Shown here in pieces: positions 52,433 through 60,975 of a stretch of DNA of 64,000 nt. The translations under genes and the position numbers were made by a program. Source of the stretch: Colwellia sp. (GTDB lineage: Bacteria; Pseudomonadota; Gammaproteobacteria; Enterobacterales; Alteromonadaceae); NCBI GenBank assembly GCA_022969175.1, contig JALJPB010000014.1, positions 20,663 to 84,662 on the forward strand, read 5' to 3'. The notes beneath the pieces are model-generated. The model ran no database searches and was not told the origin of the DNA. It was given only the letters and a program-made list of their open reading frames with translations. Positions within the stretch are counted from its first letter, which is position 1. Each line of letters starts with the position of its first letter.

Positions 52433-54619
52433 ATGATAGACCATGTAATAGCGCCTCATTCACCTTTTCTCAAACATTCGCCGATTGGCAGCGAGATCAT
52501 TTTATCTGTGATCATGGGTGCAGCAAGTTTGATGATGGTTTTATCAAACACCAGTTATGCCAATACAACCTCTGTAACAGGCCTTGCTGTAACAGACAGT
52601 GCTGTGACAGGTACGGCTGTCGAAAGATATAATGCCGACTTCTTCATGGCGTTTTCTCCGCAAACCCTATACGACATATTAGAAAATATCCCTGGTGCCA
52701 ATAGCCTAATAGTTGCCATGAATAACGCTGCGCAAAGCCGAGGATTTGGCTCAAGTGGAGACCAAATTTTGATTAATAGTAAGCGCGTTTCCGGTAAAGA
52801 AAATAACATCCAAAAGGAGCTTGTTAATATTCAGGCGCAGGATGTTGATTACATAGAGCTTATTCGTGGAACCAGATCAGACTTAGACGTACAAAGCAAT
52901 GGACTAGTGATCAATGTGGTATTAAAAAAACACATAGAGCCTTCAATTTTATGGTCATTGGGCGGCATTAAAACCTCAGGTCTTAAGGCCAAGCCAGAAT
53001 TTTCAGCTGTTTATAGCGCAGGAATGGGTGATTTGAAATACAGATTTGGTTTCAGTCATAACCTCAGCCCCACGTACCTCACCATTACCGATCAATACAC
53101 CTCGCCCGATCAATTGCACACCGATACCTATAGCCGGATCCGCAGAAATTGGTACAAAGTAGACCAATTGTCTGGGAAATTGGAATACACTCCTTCCGCG
53201 TACACAGTACTGCAATTTAACGCACTCTTGGAAAAAAACACCATTGATAGTGATTACACCACCAGCCATGAAAACTGGCTAACCAGCGAGCAAGACAAAA
53301 ATGCCATTCTTTTTGACTACGACAGAGATAAGTGGGAGCTAAGCGGAGATATCTCTCATCAATTGAATGACCAAAATCAGTTAAAATTATTATTTATTAG
53401 CAATAGTTTAGATGCGGATGATCAAATGTCGCGAGTTTTATTACTAGAGAATAGTGAGGTTAAACCTGACTATCAACTTCCTAGGTTATACACCGCCACT
53501 GAAAATGTACTGCGTGGTAACTGGAAACATCAACTAAACTCCCGTCATTCTTTTGATTCAGGGCTCGAAATGGCCGTTAACAGTCTCAAGGAAAATTTAC
53601 AATTTATCAGTCAGTCACAAACCGCTTATCACTCTACTGAAATAAACGATATTCAAGAAACGCGATATGAGGCATTTGTACACTACAACTTTACCGTTAC
53701 TGCCAACCTCAATCTGCAATCGTCACTTGTTTATGAGCGGTCAACCATGGATGTAGCAACGGATTTTGTATTGGTTAGTGAGACTAACGATGAAGTGAAA
53801 AATCAGTCTTCACGTACTTTTTCCTATCTTAAACCGCGCTTAAACATTCGTTACGATATTAATGATATCTATCAAATGCGCTTTAACTATGAGCGCACCG
53901 TAAGCCAATTAAACCTCAATGACTTTGTACCGGGGTTTAACCGTGAAGAAACGCGTCTCGAAGAAACCAATCCTGATCTCAAACCAGAAATGCGCGATGA
54001 GTTTTCGTTCAGTGTTGAAAAACAATGGCTAAATTCCAATGGCAGGTTAACCCTAACACCTTACTACCATCAAATTAGCGATCTTATTACCGAAATACCG
54101 CTAGCACAGCGATCTGGCGATGGTAATGTCGACAAGGCAACGGAATATGGTGTGGCACTAGATACCCATTTTTCACTTGGCACAATAGGATTAGATCAGA
54201 CCCTAATTAGCATCGGCTACACCTGGCGACGTAGCCAAATGATTCACCCGTTTACAGGAGAAAAGACAGATATTGAAAGGCTTAGTAACAATGAATGGAA
54301 TGTACAATTAAATCAAAATGAGCTGTTACCCGGACTTTCGTTCAGCCTCACTTTGGCGAAACAAAGCGCCTATCAATCATCGCGCTTTGACTATCAAGGA
54401 AACCTAAGCAAAGACGTCACAGCCAATATATTCTTTGACTACAAAATAAATCAATACCTAAAATTGCGCTTCCAAGGCGATCATTTACTTAACCGTACCT
54501 CGGTTCTTCATCGAACGCGTCATACGGGTTTGTATACAGAAACTGATATTTTAAGATACGAGCAGCGAAGTTATCAACGGGCCCCTAGATACTCGTTGTC
54601 ACTTACTGGGCAGTTTTAA
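52433..54619 (+). CDS. TonB-dependent outer-membrane receptor
   Basis: A 728-residue receptor with a signal region ending near NTSYAN. A plug domain (about 65-165) has FSPQTLYDILENIPG, SRGFGSSGDQILINSKRVSG and YIELIRGTRSDL. A beta barrel closes with an aromatic C-terminus (SLTGQF). Family motif YxxNPDLKPE appears as ETNPDLKPEMRDEFSFSVE. The plug is short and the usual VTGTR/TonB box is unclear; a short repeat-rich linker (SVTGLAVTDSAVTGTAVE) precedes it. It is divergent from the kinase/regulator pair, suggesting ligand-responsive control. The substrate is unknown; no iron-related gene flanks it. Confidence 0.9.
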   Translation: MIDHVIAPHSPFLKHSPIGSEIILSVIMGAASLMMVLSNTSYANTTSVTGLAVTDSAVTGTAVERYNADFFMAFSPQTLYDILENIPGANSLIVAMNNAAQSRGFGSSGDQILINSKRVSGKENNIQKELVNIQAQDVDYIELIRGTRSDLDVQSNGLVINVVLKKHIEPSILWSLGGIKTSGLKAKPEFSAVYSAGMGDLKYRFGFSHNLSPTYLTITDQYTSPDQLHTDTYSRIRRNWYKVDQLSGKLEYTPSAYTVLQFNALLEKNTIDSDYTTSHENWLTSEQDKNAILFDYDRDKWELSGDISHQLNDQNQLKLLFISNSLDADDQMSRVLLLENSEVKPDYQLPRLYTATENVLRGNWKHQLNSRHSFDSGLEMAVNSLKENLQFISQSQTAYHSTEINDIQETRYEAFVHYNFTVTANLNLQSSLVYERSTMDVATDFVLVSETNDEVKNQSSRTFSYLKPRLNIRYDINDIYQMRFNYERTVSQLNLNDFVPGFNREETRLEETNPDLKPEMRDEFSFSVEKQWLNSNGRLTLTPYYHQISDLITEIPLAQRSGDGNVDKATEYGVALDTHFSLGTIGLDQTLISIGYTWRRSQMIHPFTGEKTDIERLSNNEWNVQLNQNELLPGLSFSLTLAKQSAYQSSRFDYQGNLSKDVTANIFFDYKINQYLKLRFQGDHLLNRTSVLHRTRHTGLYTETDILRYEQRSYQRAPRYSLSLTGQF

Positions 54620-54623
54620 TTAA

Positions 54624-54655
54624 TAGCATAACCACATATCGCTCAACTATTTAAC
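54624..54655. repeat. Short interior fragment of the dispersed repeat
   Basis: GCATAACCACATATCGCTCA plus ACTATTTAA closely matches the block CCATAAGCACATATCGCTAA-ATTATTTAA in the 327-bp copy. It lies between convergent gene ends. Confidence 0.4.
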
Positions 54656-54656
54656 C

Positions 54657-56081
54657 TTAATAGAACCTTCGACAAATAAAGCACAATAAAAATCCCACAA
54701 GAAAAACCAACGTACCACCAGATTTATCAGAATCAGGAGATGGAGCAGTAACCTTATCTTTAGGGTAGCTCACTGGGGTATTAGGAGAAACTTCAAATTG
54801 ACCTGTCTCGGCAAACTGATATCGAAAGGCAAAAACTTCAGACTCATCATTACTGTCGGTAGTAAAAGCGATGGCCAGCCAAACGTCTTTCACTTCAATG
54901 GTGGATAATTCAAAATTTTGTATTTGCCCATTGACCAGCACTAATGGTACATATTCAAAAACATCTCCTTTATCAAGCACTGCGGTGACATGCCACTCAC
55001 CCGTTTTGTCTTTATTACCAAAAGTATTGCCCTCAAAACCAATTGTTAATTTGTCGAGGTTGACATCTTTCAAGTGAATATAATTAGCGCCCCAACGGCG
55101 TACGGCCGTTTCAGTAGGGGAGTTGTACCACTTATTTTCAATACTCGTATGTAATCTTGCAGTATGTTGACTCTGAAGAAAGTGGTCTTGCTCTGCAAAT
55201 ACTTCTAGATAAATATCTCTGTCTGGATAATCCCATACGGAATTTCTGGCAATAAAAGTTGCAAATAAACTTTCAAGAGATTGATTATAACGATTGAATA
55301 CCATGGTTTTCATTTCGTCTAGTGTACTAGTATTACGAACACCTAAGTCTCTAAGTTCTTGTAAATATTCTAACCAATATTTAACAAAATCATCATCATT
55401 TAATGTTTCAGTTAAATGGTTAAAAAAAATGTAAGTACCATACCTGTGAAAATCAACTCTCGTTCTGATGGGATCTGTTGCCGTTACTGTATCGAGCGAG
55501 TATTGGGGGTATGGTGAAAAAGTAGTAAGATGATTTTCAGCTTTATGTTTTTTTAGTTCAGGCCAAACAATTTGTGATACCCATGCGGCTTGTGATTCGT
55601 GAGTCCAATCAAGGTTTTCTAAGAATAAAAACGGTTCAGTATTGATTTCAGGCAAATAGCTCGATTGGATAGCATGAAATAGTTCATGAGCAGTTACCGA
55701 TTTCATAAAGTCATCCTCCTTAATTTTATTTTTATTAAAAACAATAACTTCATGATTCTCAATATCCCAATACTGCACCGCATTAAGTTGATCATCCAAC
55801 ACCGGTTGCCCTGTTTGGGAAACGTAAAGGTTTAATTTATTTTCCTTCATGGTAATTGGACGTTGATATCCTCGTTTGATGATTAACTCTTGCCAAGCAA
55901 CTTCTAAGGCATCGAGTAAGGGCTGTAACTCAGAATCCTGCATACCGGTTCCCCAATACACCGTAAAATGTGCAGATTCAATATAATTGGTTAAACCGTA
56001 AGGGTTTCGCCTAGCTAAAGAGTCGGCCAATAACGTGCTCGAATAACAGATCATTAAAATAACGAGGGCAAGACTTTTCAT
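54657..56081 (-). CDS. Zincin-like metalloprotease with GlyGly-CTERM-like tail
   Basis: A 474-residue exported protein (signal ends LLADS). A gluzincin-type zinc motif HELFHAIQ (near residue 132) and a downstream Glu (WTHESQAAWVSQIVW) are consistent with a metallopeptidase resembling MXAN_6640-type enzymes. A C-terminal beta domain (about 330-440) follows. The last 22 residues, SGGTLVFLVGFLLCFICRRF, are a Gly-Gly, hydrophobic helix and Arg-Arg tail like GlyGly-CTERM signals processed by rhombosortase for type II-secreted surface proteins. A paralogue lies at the right edge of the window. Substrate unknown. Confidence 0.8.
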   Translation of the reverse strand: MKSLALVILMICYSSTLLADSLARRNPYGLTNYIESAHFTVYWGTGMQDSELQPLLDALEVAWQELIIKRGYQRPITMKENKLNLYVSQTGQPVLDDQLNAVQYWDIENHEVIVFNKNKIKEDDFMKSVTAHELFHAIQSSYLPEINTEPFLFLENLDWTHESQAAWVSQIVWPELKKHKAENHLTTFSPYPQYSLDTVTATDPIRTRVDFHRYGTYIFFNHLTETLNDDDFVKYWLEYLQELRDLGVRNTSTLDEMKTMVFNRYNQSLESLFATFIARNSVWDYPDRDIYLEVFAEQDHFLQSQHTARLHTSIENKWYNSPTETAVRRWGANYIHLKDVNLDKLTIGFEGNTFGNKDKTGEWHVTAVLDKGDVFEYVPLVLVNGQIQNFELSTIEVKDVWLAIAFTTDSNDESEVFAFRYQFAETGQFEVSPNTPVSYPKDKVTAPSPDSDKSGGTLVFLVGFLLCFICRRFY

Positions 56082-56216
56082 TTTGTTCCTTTAGATTTAT
56101 TAGGCTATTAATTTCCTTACCAACCTATGTAACATCGTTAATTGTTACTGTCTTAAATCAAGATAAAATAAAAGGTGATTTTTATGTGATGTATTTATCA
56201 AACAAACACTTAGCAA

Positions 56217-56371
56217 AATTAACAAAGACACCCCTAAAACTAGATAAGAGTATAATTAAACTCACTTGTCTTTTTCGGGCGACCACGATAATAAAAACCT
56301 CTCGATTTGGTTGGTTATTTAACTCTAGTAGAGAGGTATAGACCCATTAAACATGGGTGTCTTCGTTAATT
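56217..56371. repeat. Dispersed repeat, short form with both termini
   Basis: A 155-bp element bounded by AATTAACAAAGACACCC at the left and GGGTGTCTTCGTTAATT at the right. It carries the CTTTTTCGGGCGACCACGAT segment and the ACCTCTC/GAGAGGT hairpin. It lies in the 443-base divergent gap between the zincin and a serine hydrolase. No gene is visible in the rest of that gap. Confidence 0.78.
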
Positions 56372-56430
56372 TTCAAATGTTTAGTTTACTTTATTAAGTT
56401 CAGCTTGCTGATATATAACAAATAAATGTA

Positions 56431-56462
56431 TTGTTCATGTAATCTTTATGCTTTGTTCATGT
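56431..56462 (+). promoter_or_regulatory. TTGTTCATGT direct repeat before the serine hydrolase
   Basis: TTGTTCATGT at 56431 recurs at 56453, 22 bases away (two helical turns), 60-90 bases before the start at 56525. It is a candidate activator or repressor site. Confidence 0.4.
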
Positions 56463-56524
56463 TGTTTATTACCCTTATGACTACTGTTGCTCTTTAAATT
56501 TGATAATTCAACAGAGGCAATACA

Positions 56525-57598
56525 ATGACAGTAAACTCTTCAATAATGCGCACCTTCATCTATTTTTTATCCCTTTATATAGTAACTGCAGGGGCTAATG
56601 ATGAAAGTTGGAAAAGGTCTACACTCGCGTTAGAAGGGATCAACCCCGAGCGATTTTTGGCGGTGGAAAGTTATTTTAAACAAGATGTTTATAATGATTT
56701 ACAGAGTGTCGCTATCGTTAAAAATGACAAGTTAGTTTACGAGCAGTATTTTAACGGGGCTAGTTATTTAACCCGTTATGATATTCGCTCAGCAACAAAA
56801 AGCTTTATTTCTGCTTTAGTCGGTATTGCAATAGACCAAGGTAAAATTAACAGCATTAATGACCCAATAATGCCGTATTTTTCTGATTATTTCCCCGTTA
56901 AACATCTAGACAAAAATAAAAAGAGCATTCGAATTATAGATTTACTGACCATGACTTCAGGATTTAATGCCGATGTTGATAACAGTCATTCTCTGGGCCA
57001 CGAAGATAAAATGGAAATGGCTAACGACTGGGTGAAATTTGCAATAGACATACCCGTTATAAATAAACCTGGTGTTAAGTGGTCTTATGCATCAATGAAT
57101 ACTTTTTTACTTGGTTATATTCTTGAGCAAGCAACAGGTGAAAAGCTAGACGTTTACGCGCAAAAGTATCTATTTCAACCTTTGGGTATTACTAACATGC
57201 AGTGGAGTTATACACCTAAGGGCAGAGTGGTTGCTCAAGGGAATTTTAGAATAACGACGCGAGACATGGCAAAATTCGGTTATCTGTATTTAAATAACGG
57301 AAGTTATAATGGTAAGCAAATTATTTCAAAACAATGGGTTGTACAGTCGACCACGGGGCAATATCCTGTTTACTGGCATGGTTACCACAGTTATGGTTTT
57401 AAATGGTATAACCATTCAATGACAATTAATGAAAAATTAATTAATTACTATTCAGCTGCTGGCAACGGCGGGCAAAAAATATGCATTATTCCTGATTTAA
57501 ACATGGTGGTTACCATTACAACAACGGCTTTTTTTAAGCCATATGCCAACCAGCGCTCAGTAGATATTTTAAAGCTAATACTACAAAGTGTCGAATAA
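56525..57598 (+). CDS. Secreted serine hydrolase (beta-lactamase/PBP family)
   Basis: A 357-residue protein with a signal peptide (ends VTAGAND) and a class C beta-lactamase-like domain. The nucleophile is in IRSATKSFISALVGIA (SATK) and the YAS motif is in VKWSYASMNTFLLGYIL. GNGGQKICI stands at the KTG position. It closely parallels the hydrolase at 39462-40868 in the catalytic domain (NGKQI.SKQW, RDMAKFGYLYLN, GQ.. motifs) but lacks its extra N-terminal domain. GAGGCAAT precedes the start. It is followed by a convergent CadC-like gene across a hairpin terminator. Confidence 0.9.
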   Translation: MTVNSSIMRTFIYFLSLYIVTAGANDESWKRSTLALEGINPERFLAVESYFKQDVYNDLQSVAIVKNDKLVYEQYFNGASYLTRYDIRSATKSFISALVGIAIDQGKINSINDPIMPYFSDYFPVKHLDKNKKSIRIIDLLTMTSGFNADVDNSHSLGHEDKMEMANDWVKFAIDIPVINKPGVKWSYASMNTFLLGYILEQATGEKLDVYAQKYLFQPLGITNMQWSYTPKGRVVAQGNFRITTRDMAKFGYLYLNNGSYNGKQIISKQWVVQSTTGQYPVYWHGYHSYGFKWYNHSMTINEKLINYYSAAGNGGQKICIIPDLNMVVTITTTAFFKPYANQRSVDILKLILQSVE

Positions 57599-57609
57599 TA
57601 GAGACTTTG

Positions 57610-57644
57610 GTAACTCGCCCTGAGTTTAGCGAGTTACTTTATTT
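57610..57644. terminator. Hairpin terminator between convergent genes
   Basis: Stem GTAACTCGC/GCGAGTTAC (9 bp, perfect) with a 10-base loop, followed by a T-rich run, 11 bases after the hydrolase stop. It slightly overlaps the end of the convergent gene. Confidence 0.7.
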
Positions 57645-59213
57645 TAATGTTACCTCAACACTTGGTAACATTTTGGCGTGAATGAGCTTTTGCTTTAGTA
57701 TTTGTTTTAGTTGTGCCCGTTGCTGATTAATTTGGTCAATCAGTTGGAAGAAGTCTGGCGTTTCTTTTAACGGATTAAATATGGGTGAAATCAGCAAGTA
57801 TTCGCTCTCCATATATCCGCTTTCAACAGCTTGCCTTAATGTTGTTATTGACGAATGTGGCTGCTTAAGAACGGCGAGCTGTAATAATGCTTTTTCTACA
57901 AAGGTTATTGGCCAGGTATCACCCCATTGAATGCTTTCATTTAATAAAGTTATTTTTTCTTTTGCCTGAGCGATCGTTATGCTTTTAGTTAGTATGGCTT
58001 CAATGGTTTTGGGGTAGCTTTTGTTAGGATTAATTTTACTCGCCTTGGTAAACCAGGGTAATGAATGTTCACGCCCCTCTAATAACCAGGTTAATTCGGC
58101 GTAATAACTATATAAGTAAGCGCTGTTTGTTTTTCGTGCAAAGGCAATGTTAAAAGCTTTTTTAGCTTCACTGAGATTACCTTGAATATAAAGGAAGCGT
58201 GGATAAGCCTCGTTGATAAACACATTATCGGGGTATAGTTGAAATAGCTTTTTATATAGCACTTCGGCTTGGTGAAAAAGTCCAGATAACTCATAAATTT
58301 TAGCCAGTTGAAGCTCGATAACTTCAGCGTTATGGTTTAAGGCTTTTGACTGCTGAATTAATTGTAGGCTTTTAAGCCATTTTCCTTTGGTGGTAAATAA
58401 ATGAGCGGCACCAAGTCGACTATTGGCATCTGCTGGCGCGAGCTCTACCGCTTTTAGATAGGCACTCAGTGCCTTTTCAAGGTTTCCTTGGCAGTCCCAA
58501 GAAAAGCCTAAGGCTTGCCAACTTCCTGCATCTTTGTTTTGTAAAATTATGGCATGTTCAGCTAGTTTTTGCGCTTGAATCGCGTGTTTTCTATCGAAAT
58601 TATAACGACATACTAGTTTGTTTAAAGAATTACTAAGGCCTATAAGTACTTTAATGTTATCAGGCTGTTGCGCTAACAGTTGGCGGTATAATGTTACGGC
58701 ACGGGTAAGATCGTCTTGTTGACCAATTTTTTGATAATATTTTGCACGATCTAAAAGTTCAATTTTGTGGTTTTCAACAGAATTTCGCGTTAATGCTTGT
58801 TCAGGTGCATTAACTAACCAAATAAAAAAAACCAAACCTACACAGAGAATACAAAGTGCAGCGCTATAAAGTAAAATAGGCTTACTTTTGGGCTGTTTTT
58901 TGTCTTGTTGATATACCGGCTGAATAAGTCGATAACCCCTACCACGAATCGAAGCAATGTATATCGGGTGTTTACTGTTATCATTCAACGCTTTTCGAAG
59001 TAAAGTGATCCTTTGCACGATTGTTTCATCACTTACTTGAGTTGTACGCCAAACATTTTCAGCTAAGTTATCAATTGAACATATTTGCTCTGAGTTGTTT
59101 AAAAAATACAGGAATAATTCAAAAGAAAGTTTAGGTAATTTAATTATCTCACTGTTTCTTGTTACCTGAAACTCAAGAGAATCAATTGTTAAGTCGACAT
59201 ATTTATATATCAC
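57639..59213 (-). CDS. CadC-like membrane regulator with TPR domain
   Basis: A 524-residue protein. Residues 1-105 form a winged-helix Trans_reg_C domain (VDLTIDSLEFQVTR, then VQRITLLRKALNDNSKHPIYI and SIRGRGYRLI). One membrane helix lies near 120-142. A long periplasmic TPR array follows (about 150-420, for example AWQALGFSWDCQGNLEKALSAYLKAVEL with unit-to-unit spacing of 34). This is a membrane-bound transcription factor in which the TPR part senses a protein or small ligand. It is convergent with the serine hydrolase, which may be a target. A dispersed repeat lies at its promoter. Confidence 0.9.
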   Translation of the reverse strand: MIYKYVDLTIDSLEFQVTRNSEIIKLPKLSFELFLYFLNNSEQICSIDNLAENVWRTTQVSDETIVQRITLLRKALNDNSKHPIYIASIRGRGYRLIQPVYQQDKKQPKSKPILLYSAALCILCVGLVFFIWLVNAPEQALTRNSVENHKIELLDRAKYYQKIGQQDDLTRAVTLYRQLLAQQPDNIKVLIGLSNSLNKLVCRYNFDRKHAIQAQKLAEHAIILQNKDAGSWQALGFSWDCQGNLEKALSAYLKAVELAPADANSRLGAAHLFTTKGKWLKSLQLIQQSKALNHNAEVIELQLAKIYELSGLFHQAEVLYKKLFQLYPDNVFINEAYPRFLYIQGNLSEAKKAFNIAFARKTNSAYLYSYYAELTWLLEGREHSLPWFTKASKINPNKSYPKTIEAILTKSITIAQAKEKITLLNESIQWGDTWPITFVEKALLQLAVLKQPHSSITTLRQAVESGYMESEYLLISPIFNPLKETPDFFQLIDQINQQRAQLKQILKQKLIHAKMLPSVEVTLK

Positions 59214-59277
59214 AGATGTTTTTTTAGTCCCTTTTATTTTGAAGCTACCATAACATGGTGTTCATTAATAAAAATAA

Positions 59278-59604
59278 AATTAACAAAGACAGCCACCGTT
59301 AATTTCAATTAAAACCATAAGCACATATCGCTAAATTATTTAATTGTTTATCTATCTAAAGTCACTTGGTTTTGACTTTGAGTTTACGTAATAAAAACAA
59401 TGGATTACTGACCTGAATTTATTGGAAGTTATTAAAAATCATTGAAGTTATTGGAATGTATTGATGACTAGATAGGAGGTATCAATTAAACTCCTTGTCT
59501 TTGTCGGGTTACAACCACAATAAAAACCTCTCGACTTGCTTGGTTATTTAACCCTAGTAGAGAGGTATAAATAGATCAGTTAACGGTAGGTGTCTTCGTT
59601 AATT
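59278..59604. repeat. Full-length dispersed repeat (327 bp)
   Basis: This is the longest copy. 27-bp terminal inverted repeats (59278-59304 and 59578-59604) differ at only a few positions. Between them lie the CAATTAAAACCATAAGC block, an AAAGTCAC..GACTTT dyad, a TTTGTCGGGTTACAACC segment and a hairpin with arms ACCTCTC (59526) and GAGAGGT (59560). There is no coding frame of useful length. It has the layout of a miniature inverted-repeat element. No clear target duplication is visible. It fills most of the 419-base gap. Confidence 0.8.
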
Positions 59605-59632
59605 ACATTCGTTAATTAATATGTGCTTCTAT

Positions 59633-60787
59633 TTAATACTCAAAATACTTAGTAATTTCATCAAATATATTTGCAGCATGGACTTCAGCATCATCCCCTC
59701 CGTTTGTCAGAATAATAACGCTTATTCCTGTAGTAGGTTCAATAGCAAGCAGTGATCTAAAACCATCGATTGAACCAATATGAAAGAAATAGGGTCTAGC
59801 GTTATCTTTGCCTCGTCCGATATTCCAACCGTATCCATATTCGGTACCATCTTTATTGAACACTGATTGTGTTTGAGTCATTAATGCAAGCGTCTGCTCG
59901 GAGATAAGCGTCTCAGTTAACAGCGCTGCTACAAACTTGTTTAGATCGTTCGCTGAACTCACCTGACCTGCGGCACCATTAAAATACAATTGAGTATCAA
60001 AAAGGCTATGTGTTATACCAAAGTTCAAGGCTTCTTCAGGTAAGTAATCTCTAGTTTCATCAATTATGTAAGTCGAATTCATGCCAATCGGTTCGAATAT
60101 AAATTTATCCATATAATCAGGGAACATATAACCAGAAGTCCTACTTACAACTTCGGCTAAAAATATGTAGTTGCTATTACTATAATCAGCTTGAGTATTT
60201 GGCTTAAAATCGAGTTGAGGATAGCTAACAAAATAATCAAGGATACGAGAGTTATTTAAGTTAACTACCCATTCAAAACCGACAGTCAGGATGAATTCAT
60301 TAGTAAAAAAATTGGGGATACCTGATTGATGTGACAATAATTGACTAATTGATATTTGCTGCCAACTACTATCAAGTTCAGGGATGTAGTTGAGTATTGA
60401 GTCATCTAGGCGAAGCTGTCCTTGTTCGACCAATTGCATTATAGCTATTGCGGTAAATGACTTACTTAAAGATGCCAAGCGGAAAGGTGTATCACTATTA
60501 ACCGGCAAACCTTTTTCAAAATTGGCTATTCCCCTATTTCCTTGATAGCTCATTTTATCTTCTTGAACAACCATGACCACAATGCCAGGTTCGTTGGGCA
60601 GAAAGTGTGTATCTAAATAATCATCCAAAATGTCACTTAGCGGCACTACGGGATTAGACGCCTCAGGTGTTACTGATGGTAAGTTTGTTGTTTGGCTAGT
60701 ATTTTGATTCTCTCCACAACCCGAAAGTAAAATGACTGAAATAGCCAATACAAAACAAAGCGAAATTTTAAGCAGTAATGTGTTCAT
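59633..60787 (-). CDS. Serine hydrolase lipoprotein (beta-lactamase/PBP family)
   Basis: A 384-residue lipoprotein (lipobox LLSGC) with a class C beta-lactamase-fold domain: nucleophile SLSK in RLASLSKSFTAIAIMQLVEQ, the YSN motif in QADYSNSNYIFLAEVV, and HIGSIDG at the KTG position. This is the layout of EstB/D-aminopeptidase-like hydrolases. I start at 60787, where AGGA is eight bases upstream; ATGs nearer to it are too close. The AraC-type regulator gene lies upstream on the same strand, repeating the hydrolase-plus-membrane-AraC association seen at 12661-14880. Confidence 0.9.
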   Translation of the reverse strand: MNTLLLKISLCFVLAISVILLSGCGENQNTSQTTNLPSVTPEASNPVVPLSDILDDYLDTHFLPNEPGIVVMVVQEDKMSYQGNRGIANFEKGLPVNSDTPFRLASLSKSFTAIAIMQLVEQGQLRLDDSILNYIPELDSSWQQISISQLLSHQSGIPNFFTNEFILTVGFEWVVNLNNSRILDYFVSYPQLDFKPNTQADYSNSNYIFLAEVVSRTSGYMFPDYMDKFIFEPIGMNSTYIIDETRDYLPEEALNFGITHSLFDTQLYFNGAAGQVSSANDLNKFVAALLTETLISEQTLALMTQTQSVFNKDGTEYGYGWNIGRGKDNARPYFFHIGSIDGFRSLLAIEPTTGISVIILTNGGDDAEVHAANIFDEITKYFEY

Positions 60788-60975
60788 CTTCATGTTCCTC
60801 AATTGTTGTTATGTGGTTACCTCTTTTATATTGGCTAAAAAATGTAAGCAGGTAACAATAACCGTTGCCCAAAGACGGATATGGGCAACGAAAGGACCTA
60901 AATGGGCAGAGAAAACTATCTTGGGCAATACTTAAGACGAGTACTCAGGAGAAAATTCAAGTGCCTGTTTAGTAA

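Noticed and set aside
52555..53269. Minus-strand open frames within the TonB-dependent receptor gene
   Set aside because: They are antisense to a clear receptor frame and have no supporting features.
49813..54619. Recently acquired island covering the kinase, regulator and receptor
   Set aside because: GC looks slightly higher by eye, but there is no integrase, tRNA, or flanking repeat pair bounding the block, so transfer cannot be supported.
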